Shown piece by piece: positions 26,901 to 37,579 of a stretch of 64,000 nucleotides of DNA; position 1 is the first letter of the stretch; each line of letters starts with the position of its first letter. Source of the stretch: Tubiluchus corallicola (Eukaryota; Priapulida; Priapulimorpha; Priapulimorphida; Tubiluchidae). Position numbers and translations under genes: made by a program. The stretch lies in assembly GCA_030141605.1 (NCBI GenBank), contig JAQGDQ010000407.1:126942-190941 (forward strand). The letters run 5' to 3'. The notes beneath the pieces are model-generated. The model ran no database searches. It worked only from the letters and a program-made list of their open reading frames with translations, and was not told where the DNA came from.

Positions 26901-27953
26901 GATTATTATATATATATTAATAATAATATATATATATTACATATATATATATATAAGATCTTTTAAGAAACGTAGAAATAGTTGTCCTACGTAAAGTGGA
27001 TTTCTATACAGCAATGTCAGATCAAAACGAAATTGTCGAATTTTGACGACAAATAATTTGTGAAAAATCCCAACAGATGGCAAATACACAACAGGCACAA
27101 TAATTTAAGCACACTAGAGCAGCTGTATACTAAAGAAACATAAGATTGACCGACAAAAAGATACACTAGGTATCATAGCATTTTGTAAATCCAAGAAAAC
27201 TGATTTTGTAGTAAAGTACTGTTATCATATCTGAAGTGTTAGTTATGTATCGGCCGTATGTACAATCCTGCCCATATGTGCTGCCAATACCCTAAATGAA
27301 ACACCAGCACCTGATTAAAAGAGAGCATTTGGGTTACTCGCCTATTGAGTTTTTCTCCGCTCAGCAGACTGGATACGTCACTGAGAACACCATTTACAAT
27401 TGTCACTGAACCTTTCTTTCGTAAAAAATTAGAATATGAAGTAACTCAATTGTGATGTCACAAAATTAAAAACTGGTAAAAACTTATTAAGACGAAAACG
27501 GGAACAAAAACGAGAATGGCGAAACAAACCTCTCTAAAGAGTTACTTTGCACGCGTAGCCCCAAAAATTCTTGGGCTAGAACCATAAAGGGCTGTGTAAA
27601 CCGGCACTTGAGCAAGGTATGTTTTCTTATGTTACTTCGATATGACTATTGAATAATGTTACAAACTCTGCTGTTTTGTTTAGGAAACGAATAAGAGGGT
27701 GGGAGAGGAGGTGGTCTCTGAAACGCAAGAAGACGATGCATCTAGTAAAGACAAACGAACCATTGTTGCCGGATCTGTTCTCATTGCAATAGTTCTTATT
27801 ATTTGGCCAATCATCATCATTCTGCTCATTATCATTGTCAGAACTATTCATAAGTTCTATAAGCGCTTACAGGATGAAAGTAGGCAGTTAAACCAGGGGG
27901 CAGTCAGTGCTGTTACCGCTGCACCAGGCGAAAAATACGTCAGTAAATTCTAA
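17941..27953 (+). CDS. Two-membrane-segment NIT-domain protein without output domain, 7 exons, 378 aa
   Basis: Exons are 17941-18085 (from the ATG), 20794-20912, 22745-22873, 23582-23655, 24677-24828, 25766-26013 and 27684-27953. The total is 1137 nt, exactly 379 codons with stop, with consistent phases and GT-AG sites. The start CAGCAGCCATGG has a strong Kozak context. Residues 1-17 are basic (SLKVR), 18-38 form membrane helix 1, and 49 to about 289 form a helical NIT-type sensor domain. Its hallmark motifs are LQIERGTTALYVSSGG (70-85) and, later, KEQAGIERALGSTYFASG. Residues 316-341 form helix 2, followed by a basic RTIHKFYKR and a short tail ending EKYVSKF. NIT domains are extracytoplasmic sensors, proposed to sense nitrate/nitrite in bacteria, and in animals they occur in receptor guanylyl cyclases. 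Here no kinase-like or cyclase domain follows; translation stops and AATAAA signals lie near 28206-28220. The ligand and signalling route are unknown. Confidence 0.82.
18086..19859 (+). other. Intron 1 of the NIT gene, proximal part
   Basis: Between the donor GTAAGAAG at 18086 and the Z-DNA-like tract no exon or known repeat was recognised. Short open frames at 18301-18954 lack motifs and plausible splice sites. Confidence 0.5.
19860..19915. repeat. Alternating purine-pyrimidine tract (CA/CG/TA)
   Basis: ACGCACATGCGCACGCACAC followed by further CA/CG steps and then (TA)n forms about 50 bp of nearly strict alternation, a composition that can adopt Z-DNA under supercoiling. It abuts the inverted-repeat element that starts at 19916. 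Confidence 0.7.
19916..20743. mobile_element. 828-bp TIR element with subterminal CAAATGTAGAC repeats
   Basis: The left end GGTTTTATGTGTCAAATGTA is mirrored by the right end TACATTTGACGTGTAAAACC, and both flanks carry TATA. Inside each end a short motif (TCAAATGTAGAC or TCAAATGTG, spaced by TTAGGTA-like bases) repeats about 4-8 times on the left and three times, inverted, on the right. There is no coding capacity. This is the architecture of a non-autonomous DNA transposon (MITE). It lies in intron 1 of the NIT gene, ending 50 bp before the second exon. Confidence 0.75.
22110..22665 (+). repeat. Dispersed repeat family A, copy 1 (NIT intron 2)
   Basis: It runs from TTTCTGATAATTAGATAATAG through a GCATGAGCTGTCGCACGTGT core and GTGTGGTAATAATTCTTTCA to GGACCCGGTTTTGCTTT. 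It matches three other same-strand copies at 36060, 46300 and 49655. This copy is shortened at its left end. No protein-coding capacity or terminal inverted repeats were seen, so the class is unknown. The rest of the intron (20913-22744) shows nothing recognisable. Confidence 0.85.
22874..23581 (+). other. Intron 3 of the NIT gene
   Basis: A tRNA-B-box-like GGGTTAAAACC near 23337 is too weak to call a SINE. Nothing else was recognised. Confidence 0.45.
23742..24290 (-). mobile_element. RTE-type non-LTR retrotransposon 3' end, decayed (NIT intron 4)
   Basis: The minus strand encodes VVRPALIYGLEAASLKKTEE and MRMLRWMVGITRRDKIRN-IRGT, then after a frameshift MRWYGHLKRR, RRRGRPKRRWIEC, DLREKNI and WRRLIHNGDPA. 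This is the well-known C-terminal region of RTE-clade endonuclease/reverse transcriptase proteins. A (GAA)n tail (CTTCTTCTTC on the plus strand, 23745-23760) marks the 3' end. The 5' flank (24205-24290) carries an AGTGCCGGTCCCAAGCCCGG block often seen in such elements. It is 5'-truncated and frameshifted, hence inactive. Confidence 0.85.
24946..25309 (+). repeat. Dispersed repeat family C, copy 1 (NIT intron 5)
   Basis: TTGTAATGTATACGCTCAAA at the left and GGTAATGGACCAAAACATTT at the right bound a segment whose reverse complement occurs at 54202-54606. It is non-coding and AT-rich; the class is unknown. Confidence 0.85.
25532..25572. repeat. (CAAA)n microsatellite
   Basis: A short CAAACAAACAAGCAGACAAA-type run in the intron before the sixth NIT exon. 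Confidence 0.9.
26350..26910 (+). mobile_element. Non-LTR retrotransposon 3' end (Jockey/CR1-like), NIT intron 6
   Basis: The plus strand reads NNRFTFFPNPIANSRTS, then TNSYYGANSVIK, a stop, and AILLWNSLPLQVKQIKSLSA with FKTKLKS. This matches the C-terminal pattern of Jockey/CR1 polyproteins. The 3' region ends at TGGCAAATAAAGATTATTAT followed by (TA)n. It is decayed and lies in the 1.67-kb last intron; the remainder to 27683 shows nothing recognisable. Confidence 0.72.
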
Positions 27954-28205
27954 TTAAGATAATTTGGTTTTAATTGACATTCGTCTTGAAATCACCTAAT
28001 GATTTCGTCTAATAAAAACCAAGAACAAATATTACTGACTGGGTGCAGTATGACTGCAAATGGGGGATATAATATTGAACTGGAAACACTTTGTGTTTAT
28101 GTTCGGAAATTAAGGAACTGATGAATATAAATCATTGAATGAAATGACTAAGGCAAAACAAATTAAATTCAAGAAGTCGTGAAACGACTGGTGCACAACA
28201 TCATT

Positions 28206-28220
28206 GAATAAACAAATAAA
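28206..28220 (+). promoter_or_regulatory. Candidate polyadenylation signals of the NIT gene
   Basis: GAATAAAC and AAATAAAATC lie about 255-265 bp after the stop codon and are the first clustered AATAAA motifs downstream. They support transcript termination without a further cyclase-encoding exon. Confidence 0.5.
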
Positions 28221-28229
28221 ATCTAAAAA

Positions 28230-29350
28230 AAACTCCTTATTACTGTAATTGTGACCACAGTGATTCTGTTTTCTGTTACTGTGTGTTCTTCCGTGTGTTT
28301 TTTCGGCGTGGATCTGTGACTTTTATATATGATTGTATACTGTTTTAAATGCGGCATTTTTATGCGTAAGTAATATAAAATACTCTTCAAAAATTAGTAT
28401 TAGAAGCTTTATCTTATTTTTTCAACTTCTTTCTTTCCTCCTGATGTTAAACTACGGCTGTGGTGGTTCTGACACGTCGTGCTTTTTCACTATTTTAATT
28501 GAGAGTTTTTTTTTCATTATTACGAGTATTCTTTCCATTAAGAATCAAATCTGTGTTATTTCCATTCCTTGTGATATTATTTCACATTAATTACATCTTT
28601 GTCCAGACATATGTAACTAAATCATCTCGGCGAAAAAAGTACAAAAATTATTTTTTTGGTAATCGGGATCTACTCGAAAGGTGCATTATGGGCAGGGGTT
28701 TTTACAGGGTTAATAAAATGAGAAAAGAAATTAACAAACTTCGTATTTCAAGCGCAGAAATGGTTGTTATAACTGCCTCAAAAATTTAAAAAAATCTCTG
28801 AAAATTAACTGTTCCTTCAATGGTATATTTTATTTGACATGTAATTGTTATCATGAACTGTAATTCCAGTATTGTAAATCGAGTGTGATTATTTTATTGT
28901 TAATTAGAATTTGTTCAGTATTGTTTGCAAGAGCAAGTTAGATATCAATAGCAGATTGTTTACTGTTATTTACCATTTATTTCATAATTTTTGTTTTGTT
29001 ACTTAGTCGTCTGCTCACATAAGCTGCAGTTTCTGCAGAAAAGGCCAAAAAGATAGAATGTCGCTCGATTTTGCAGCAAAGTGTGATTAGAGTTCATATA
29101 TGTCTTTATACCTTTTTATTCTACTAATTATTTTCAATTTCCTGTTAAAATGTACAAAGATACTTATAGTTTATAAATAAATTGTACTAAACTAACCTAC
29201 TTTTCGCACTTATTGTTTTGCATTAGTGTATATGATAACTTCTGATTCGTCCTCAGCGATCTCAAATTAGAATTTCTTCTATTTAAGTACATCACAGTTC
29301 GAAAATTCCATGCCAAATTTTAGAAATTCTGGAATATTCCAACATTTGGA
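28230..29350. other. Spacer, nothing recognised
   Basis: AT-rich. Open frames at 28333-28789 have no motif or splice context. Confidence 0.5.
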
Positions 29351-29354
29351 TGTA

Positions 29355-29455
29355 AGCCAGCGCTTGTCCTTTCTTCAAAAAAGGTGCCAGGCAATTAAAA
29401 AAATTACCGGCCAGTATCTCTTCAACCATGCTTATCTAAAGCGTTCTAACGAATA
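29355..29455 (+). mobile_element. Non-LTR reverse-transcriptase fragment (plus strand)
   Basis: PFFKKGARQ followed, in another frame, by NYRPVSLQPCLSKAF is the conserved N-terminal RT motif (FKKG...NYRPVSL) of Jockey/CR1-type elements. Only about 100 bp is left, opposite in orientation to the larger fragment that follows. Confidence 0.65.
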
Positions 29456-29779
29456 AACATTGTCGTTGTGAACAACCGAAAATCATTAAAAAATACATTT
29501 AATTTTCAATTAGATTAACAACCTGTAAAACAGTTATTACTGTAGAAGATATGGCTTTTATCTACCTGGTACCTATTCTAAAAATGGGCTTAGTCTAATA
29601 GTGAACGGTTGCTCTAGCTTTGCTATATTCTGTGCAACTAGTTGGCTGTTACAAGACATTACATGCAGACATCGTTTTACTTATATTTCTATGGAAACTT
29701 CTACATCAATAAACGTTTAAAGTTTATTCTACTGTTATGCCTTTCGTCTATAGACAGTCATCTATTAATAAGTAAACAT

Positions 29780-31330
29780 TTTATTTTCAAGAACGGTGGC
29801 CCAACGAGAACAAACTTGAGCTCCAATAGCAGCGCCATCTGTTAGCTGATTCAGTAAGCATTTCGAAAGCTCGACTAAGACTTTGATTACAGTCAGATGT
29901 TACGAACAGTTTAACATAATCGCCATATAACTTGGCATAGGCTGAGTTTAAATTGTCAGGCAAATCATTTATATCCAATAAAAATAATTTTGTTTTTAAT
30001 ATGAACCCTGCGTTTTGCAGGAAACAATTCTTTAATATTTAGAGAACTTGGAACCTACACGTACACGCTGGTCACGAGTAGACAAGAATGCAGAAATGCA
30101 TTTTAACAGATCACCAGAAATACCATATGCTACTAATTTACATACTAACTTAGGGTATACAATTGAATCAAACGCTTTAGAAAGGTCAAATTATATGACA
30201 TCAACATTTTCCCCTCCATTCATTTGTACATTCTAACAATTGTGTACAAGTAGATTTAGCCTTTAAAAATCGCGCTGTGCTTTTGTGATAAGAGTAAAGA
30301 GAAATTGTTAAATTATGTTAAAAGCAGTAGATTATGATAAATAATTATGTTGATAGATGCTGGGTATGTTATGTTGATGTATGAGGAAACCAGTTAAGGA
30401 GTGGTGTCACGTGATTACGTGATCCAGGAATTGAGGTTCTGGGGTTCCGTGCACGGTATACAAGACGTGCGGGGCCTCCAGCTCCAGGAATTAGTCTGAG
30501 CTTGAGTCTGGGAGCCGGAGCGTACAGACAGCCGCTAGATCAGGGGCTTGTGGCTTTGCTATCTACTGTATTATGTATATTGTGTTGATGTTTAATAAAC
30601 GTGTCATTTTATAATCAGACTCTTCGTAGCTTCTTTGCCATTCCTCAGGCATCAATAAGCAGCTATACACAACCAATACAACGCAATAACCACTATACAA
30701 CGAAATTAATTTTACTATAAGCTAACGAGAAACAAATAACGCAACAATTCATTTTTGATGCATTGTTTCCATTGCTTTGCAGGCAACGCAAGTTAACGAA
30801 ATCGGTCGATAATTACTGGAGTCAACCGGGGACCTTTTTTTAAAAACTCGAATGATATCTGCCGTTAATCCAAATCGTGGTCGGAATATAGGAACGAAAG
30901 ATGGGCAAAAATGGCTCTCAAAGGAGCCGCTAAGTAGTAGCCAAGTTTAGAAAATAAAAGACACAGTTAGTCATCTGGGTTGTGATTGCATTCAGTTTTC
31001 AAGTATTTCTAAAACGTGGTAGATGTTTTGTACAGAAAAGTTTGCATTTGCATTAAAATATCAATTGGTTACATTTGCAATTAAAAATATCAATCAAACT
31101 ATTCACAGTTTGCGCTACTTTGTTATCCTTGGCAGAACTGTCTCTTGAGAAAAAAATAGATAAAATATCAGCTTTTGCAGAATCTTCAACCTCAGTGGTA
31201 TCATTTAATTTAAGATGCGCAATGCTACTCTTGCCATTGCGCTTCGAGTTTACGTATTGGAAGACTGCATTCACCTTACAAGAATTTAATATTTTATTTT
31301 CTTTGACGCATTCAGAAATATATGTATATA
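29780..31330 (-). pseudogene. Jockey/CR1-like reverse transcriptase pseudogene, interrupted
   Basis: Read on the minus strand from the right: 31330-31053 gives the pre-RT linker (FQYVNSKRNGKSSIAHLKLN...ILSIFFSRD); about 30900-30735 gives VFKKRSPVDSSNYRPISLTC; 30290-30040 gives KSTCTQLLECTNEW, FDLSKAFDSIVYPKL and AYGISGDLLKCISAFL; 29990-29787 gives INDLPDNLNS, LYGDYVKLF (where the active site is normally YADD) and SSSLFSLGHRS. Stops, frameshifts and the altered catalytic motif show it is dead. About 400 bp between 30300 and 30710 is foreign to it. Confidence 0.85.
30300..30710 (+). mobile_element. LTR-like insertion inside the reverse transcriptase pseudogene
   Basis: This segment splits the RT reading. 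It is more GC-rich than its host and carries a TATA-like GGTATACAAG near 30458 and AATAAACGTG near 30593, in the order expected for an LTR (promoter, then polyadenylation signal). Exact ends and target duplication could not be fixed, so a solo LTR is a suggestion only. Confidence 0.4.
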
Positions 31331-31384
31331 TATGAATATATATATATATATATATATCCCAACTGTGACGGGAACACAAAAGAA

Positions 31385-31740
31385 TTTCCTTCATAGCATA
31401 TGGTGTTCTCAGAAATCTTTATTTCTGTATATAAAAAAATGAAAATAATAAATTTGACTGCTTTCACTGCTTACAAATGTATTATAATCTAATTATTATA
31501 ATTTAAGACAATAAACGTAAATATTACTCACATCGTGCAGCTATAACAACTTAATACATCCTTGGAATGTCATACTGGTTTACAGCAAATCAGGTAGAGA
31601 CGCTACAAATAATTGCTTGAAAATTTATCTAAACATTATTTAACGTTTGCTGAGGCTTCTGTAAGCGTGTTCAGTGAGGCTCAACCTAATTTACAACTTC
31701 ACAGGTAAAATTACAGGTAAGATCACATAGGTGCTGCCAC
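31385..31740 (+). repeat. Dispersed repeat family B, copy 2
   Basis: Shares GTTCTCAGAAATCTTTATTT, TACTCACATCGTGC and CAACCTAATTTACAACTTCA with the copy at 8345-8665 in the same orientation. Confidence 0.65.
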
Positions 31741-31772
31741 CTACATGTTAACGCCAGAAACTGACCTTAACA

Positions 31773-31925
31773 CCAACTATGTAAGAATATTATAACGAAG
31801 AAGAAAGCTTATCTGGCGGTCCCATGGTCAATTGAATATGTATATATATATATATTCAATTGACCATTGACCACGGGACAGCCAGATAAGCTTTTTTCTT
31901 CGCTATAATATTCTTACATAGTTGG
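31773..31925. repeat. 153-bp palindrome with (TA)n centre
   Basis: The left arm CCAACTATGTAAGAATATTA...GGTCAATTGAATA is answered by the right arm TATTCAATTGACC...TAATATTCTTACATAGTTGG, with about 67-bp arms, a few mismatches and a 13-bp TA centre. It could be a MITE or an extrudable cruciform. Confidence 0.9.
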
Positions 31926-32039
31926 GGCCCACCTTTTCCTTTGACTCAAATTCCGAAATGGAATAAACTTTTTTATACCCTCACTCACTACGTTACAAAA
32001 ACTGTTCCACATGTTATACACGGGTGTGAAATTTTTGCT

Positions 32040-32335
32040 TGGTTGATTGGCTGGGTAGGTTGGTTTGATAGCTTGGTTTGTTCTTTGCTTAGCGATTTAT
32101 ACAGATAGCTTGTTAAACAGTTATTTGGTTAGTTTGTTAGTCAACCAGCCTGTCAGTTTGTCAGCAAGTCAGTCAACTAGTTAATCAGTTAGCCAATAAG
32201 TTACTCACCTGATCAAGCAGTTATTTTATTTGTTAGTCAATTGTTTTGTTCTTGTTTGTTGTTATATTCACATGATTACTCTTTTCTTTGTTCTGTCATA
32301 CATTTGTTCCAATAAATAGTGACTGACTGACTGAC
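32040..32335. repeat. Degenerate GTCAGT / GTTGGTT tetranucleotide-like tract
   Basis: A loose run of TTGGTTGATTGG, then GTCAGTTTGTCAGCAAGTCA and a final GACTGACTGACTGAC. A similar CAGT tract occurs at 33602-33670. It is likely a decayed microsatellite. Confidence 0.6.
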
Positions 32336-32339
32336 TACT

Positions 32340-33104
32340 GCTTGTGTATTTAAATAACTAACCGGCGTTGCAGCTATTCAAACAGATGATTAAAGTCGGC
32401 TGTTTGCCTTTTTCAAAGAGACGACCGCCAAGATATCTTGGAGGCGCAGTGGTCTCCTGTGACGAGGGAAACTTGTAAGTTAACTTGAAAGCTAATTATC
32501 TTTCCAATTTGGTGTCAAGGCGTAAAGAACAAAAGTTCAAGTCCCTATAATAGTACACCTACGTTTTTGTGAGTTCCAGCTAAAAATAGAATAATTAGTC
32601 TGATTATAAGTGAAAAAACTGTTAAATGGTAAACCACAAACACACTAATGTGAATTTTAAGGTGAATTGTTATACTGGTGAGTCCTTTATAGAAAATGCA
32701 CCAGAATATCTGAAACAAGTCAGTCAATCAGCAGCTGTAAACTTGTATGTGTGAAAGGTTTCTATGCCATAAGATATCTGCCCTATATGGATTATCATAG
32801 GTTTTCCACCTATACGTGAAAGTTCGTGACATTAAGTCTGACGTAGGTCCTTCAAACGTGGCAATACAAATTTTTTGTGTCATAGGTCATCCAGATGTAG
32901 ACAATCTTCACATCAAAATCGTCTTGGCGCACCAAATGTTGTCCAAATGTGTCAAAAGAAAAGCTTAAATAAAAGAAGCTTGCGATTTTGGCATTGTTTC
33001 AATTGCGTCACATATAATATACATGTATGTATCTTACAATGTACATATACAATGTTTGTATCTTTATGTATCTTTATGTATATACAATGTTGGTATATTT
33101 ATGT
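32340..33104. other. Spacer, nothing recognised
   Basis: No exon, RNA gene or repeat was recognised. Confidence 0.45.
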
Positions 33105-33295
33105 GTAAAACACATAACAAACTGTTCCCTAATTTCTTTGCAAATCCTGTGAGTTTAAACCCTAAAGTCCATAACACCAGATTTAATGAATACATTATAC
33201 CGCCTTGTAGAACCAATTCAATGAAACACTTTATAAGCATGACTGCACCTGAAATCTGGAATTCCCTCCCCGTACCTGTGTTTTTATGTGTTCTT
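33105..33295 (+). mobile_element. Non-LTR retrotransposon C-terminal fragment
   Basis: The plus strand reads NKLFPNFFANPVSLNPKVHN, TRFNEYIIPPCRTNSMKHF and APEIWNSLPVPV. The WNSLP motif after a TR...R-S-x-F stretch is typical of Jockey-type ORF2 C-termini. Short and 5'-truncated. Confidence 0.6.
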
Positions 33296-33601
33296 TGTTT
33301 ATTTTGTTAATATATATTATATGTACATAACCTATATCTTTGTCAACTGTCAAATTTACAAACATTAATTGTAGTTTATGTCTATCTTTGTCTATACCTT
33401 TATACGTTGTACTTATTATTTAAGAATCTTGTTTTTATGGCAATACACACCACCCCCATCTCTCTCCATTCTTCCCACTATTTTTCCCCAACGTTTATTA
33501 TTACTACTAACCTTGTTTCCTTCTCTTTTCCACATTTTCAGCAAGTTGCTTAGGCAGGTCTCAGTTCGTTGGTTCGTTGCTAGTTAAGTACAGTCACCAT
33601 G

Positions 33602-33725
33602 GCAGTCAGTCAGTCAGTCAGTTAGTCAGTCAGTTCAGTCAGTCAATTTGTTAATTTCTCACTCAGTCGATCGGTAAGCATTTATTTATTTACTTATTTA
33701 TTTAGTTATTTATTTATTTCTGCTT
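33602..33725. repeat. (CAGT)n and (TTTA)n tracts
   Basis: GGCAGTCAGTCAGTCAGTCA and following units, then TTTATTTATTTACTTATTTA. Confidence 0.85.
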
Positions 33726-34069
33726 TTTGTTAAAAAACATGTATTTATTTGTTCTCATTGTTGCTTCTTTTATAAAGTCACTTCAAAAACAGCCAACATA
33801 CAAAGACTTTAATATTACGCTCCCTTGAACCTGTTAGCTGATCCTGTTAACAATTTCTATGTTTCATCAATAATGTACGTACATGTATTTTGCAATCTGT
33901 CAATAAAATACCATTTAAACTAACTTTTACCTTGGAAAAAGTCCAACTTAACACTCTTTGTCAGAAGCATGATTTGAGCGACTTGGGACAATAAGACATT
34001 TAAAAAACATGAATGATTTTTTAATTAAAATAGTATAAATATTTTAATCTATTTAACCTAACCATATAC

Positions 34070-34085
34070 GGGGGGGGGGGGGGGA
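34070..34085. repeat. Poly-G run
   Basis: About 15 consecutive G in the plus strand within AT-rich sequence, followed by GTGGGAGAGG. Shorter G and C runs mark the transposons at 41784 and 42046. Confidence 0.9.
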
Positions 34086-34429
34086 GTGGGAGAGGAAGAT
34101 GACCGAGCGATGGGGTACCCACGTGTCATCCTCGTGTGCTGAAATAAATAAATGCAACTACTAAACATCTATCCCTACGCTCCGTTTAAGGCATTGGACC
34201 ATTCCTCTCTTTGTGGTTGCAAAGCTACCAGGTACTGTCCATAGCGTGCAATTTTTAGTACAGAAACATTTTGTCTGATAACTCAAGTGATATATGTGAC
34301 TAAATTCTGCATGTATGCCTGTGTATAAGCCAATTTCTAGGTAAATAAGATTGATAAATATATCGACTTCTACATATTATAACTTTTTGGTACAGACTAA
34401 GTTTTTCATGGCTGAATTTTACACTATAC

Positions 34430-34580
34430 TTGCTTATATACATATACATTATATATACATATATACATATAATACATATATACATATATACAATATGTAT
34501 ATTATACAATATGTACAATATATTATTTGTATATAATGTATATATGTATATAATATATATAATTAGAATATATATATTAT
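34430..34580. repeat. (TATACA)n AT-rich tract
   Basis: Repeated ATATACAT, TATAT and AATATGTATA units, partly self-complementary. Confidence 0.9.
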
Positions 34581-34769
34581 ATGACTTGATAACACAGCAC
34601 AGGTTTTGTAATAAACTGTCTGGTGTATAATTATGGGTATAAGAATTCCAAAATGTTTTGGTAATAATCTAAATGGATATTCAGGAGGGCATTAGAGTTT
34701 GCAGAAGTTTTAGTCGAATTTAACACATTTTCGCTTATATTTCTAAACATTATTAATTTACTGATTTCC

Positions 34770-35392
<623 letters not shown>

Positions 35393-36059
35393 TAAAACAA
35401 GCTTAGATACAGTCATTACATACCCGAGGATTAAAAATGTCACTGTTGCCACTCAGACTTGCGAGTGAAAGTTTTATGTAATTTAAAACAACGGCTAAGA
35501 TATTGACTTCTTTAACCAATAAACACAAGTCAAGTTTCTTTTATTCGTAGAGTACTATAGTAAGTTCAATGTCTGCAGTGCCATCTATGAACAGTTAGTG
35601 AAATTGCTTATGTAATTGAATATGTCAGTCTCACAGGAGTCTCAGCGGACACTTGTCTGGCCTCTCTGCCGTCAAATCCCGTCAGCGGACATCACAACAT
35701 CACCGGGGTTGTCATAGAAAAAGTGAGGAGATAGCTGGTCTTGAACTTGTCGATTATTTAGAGACATCTCCTCGCTTATCGATCACAAACGTGTGACGCA
35801 TTGATATTCGCTGACGGTATTTGAACTTTCAACCTGACTATGATTACTAACATTACTTGATTAGTATTTAAAATTGGTCACTCTTTCCAGCCATAGCTAT
35901 CTATGGCTGCATCTTTGTCTTTGAGCTTTTATTTGGGTTTAGAGACAGCTTCTATTAACGATTTTACTTTCGTTCTTAGAAATGTCACATCACACACGCA
36001 TATGCACACGCACAAACACGCAGCTTCTTTTAATACCTTTTTCGAAGTTCTCAAACTTT

Positions 36060-36625
36060 GTGAAGTAGGAAAACAGGATGATTTTTCATATACACCCCAC
36101 TTTCAAGAACGGAAAAAATACATTTTAACCTATAATGCTGCAAAAGCGTATTAAATAATTAAATAATAGACTAAAATCTTAATTAACGGCGCGGGAGCCC
36201 AACTAGTGATGATATCACAAACTAACATAATTTTCAACATCAAAAACATTCTATGAGCGTGTTGAAGTACAGTGCTATTGTAAAAGATTCAGTGTGTTGT
36301 ACTAAAACTAGACAAGTTTAAGATAAAAATTCAAATTTCAAATTTACCGCTGTGTTCACGTACGAGCTGTCGAACGTGTGTAGTTCGTCACAGACTAACA
36401 CATCTGAACTGAGAGGCACAGCACCTGCTTTTGTGCAACGCTTTCCAAAATGCAGGTGCTAGTGCCCGTCTAACTGGTGAATGTCGAAATTGTGTTTATG
36501 TGGTAATAATTCTTTCACGTAAGTCGTTTTTGAAAAAATAGTATGTTTCCTTTCATTATTTTAAAGAGTAGATTGTTTTGATCTACAGTTTAGGATTGGG
36601 CCCGGTTGTGCTTTAAGAACATTTA
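36060..36625 (+). repeat. Dispersed repeat family A, copy 2
   Basis: Starts near GGAAAACAGGATGATTTTTC and runs through GGCGCGGGAGCCCAACTAG, the CGAACGTGTGTAGTTCGTCA core and GTGTGGTAATAATTCTTTCA to TTGGGCCCGGTTGTGCTTTA. Same strand as the other copies; a segment after GAATGTCGAAATTG is deleted compared with copies 3 and 4. Confidence 0.85.
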
Positions 36626-36629
36626 TTTC

Positions 36630-37490
36630 TGCAGCTGTTATTAAAAACCTCGTTTCTGTCCTGTGATATTTTCTCAGGACTTTGGATGGGACATTTTTTA
36701 AGGCTAGACGCAAAACATAGTTCAGGTGTTGCCAGCTCGATTTCGTATAAAAATAAAAATGTATTTTAGTACGAGGATGCAGCATTTAGCACGAAGCACA
36801 CTTTGAAAAATTTATTCACGCAAAGTAAGCCTAAAAAGAAGCTTCCGGTTTGTCCGTCGAACACCCACGAAACTAACCATAATTATATAAACGCAATAAA
36901 CAATTGATTAAATGTAATAAAAGTGCTATAAATTTTAGCACAAAGGTTAAAGCTCAGTTTACTGTACTTACGCAGTCACGAAGCTAATTACCTCAACGCA
37001 ATTGTAAATGTAATATAGCAAACAAGTCCCTTCTAAAAGTACGCAGTTAATAATTCATTAGGATTTACAACTGGTTTTAAATGGGATTGTCTACTTAATG
37101 TGCATGATTAGTTGCAAATTGCAACACACAGTCAAGTCGGCGAAGTGAAAGTACATATACATTTAGTTGATCGCAGAATTTATAAAACCGATGAACTCAA
37201 AATCCGCATTTAAATTTGACAATGAATATCATTAACTGCTCGTTAATCGTTACAGTAACCCAGAAATAAAGTCGTACGTAAGCTTTGATTTTTAATGCAA
37301 TAGTATTTACTTCTGTAGGGTGTTGATAGATGGTAGACGTTAGTCTATGTCCAAACGTTCTAGAATCGATTTATTTAAAGTGATGATTATGTGAGTTATC
37401 TAGTGTCACTATGTTGTACTTCACCTTGGCTTTGACCCAAAGGCCTGTATGCTAAGTACAGTAATTGAATTTAGTTGCAAACAGTGAGCG
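36630..37490. other. Spacer, nothing recognised
   Basis: No gene or repeat was recognised between family A copy 2 and the small MITE at 37496. Confidence 0.45.
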
Positions 37491-37495
37491 TTATA

Positions 37496-37574
37496 GAGTA
37501 AGTCACTGCTTAACGACGCTAATGCATTCCAGCTAACGTCGTTAAACGGGGAGTCGTTAACCGAGGACTTACTG
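37496..37574. mobile_element. 79-bp pogo/Tigger-like MITE
   Basis: The left end AGTAAGTCACTGCTTAACGA and right end TCGTTAACCGAGGACTTACT are inverted (17 of 21 match), and the element is flanked by TA. The CAGTAAGTC-type ends with TTAACGACG resemble Tigger/pogo-type TIRs, which duplicate TA on insertion. Confidence 0.65.
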
Positions 37575-37579
37575 TATGT

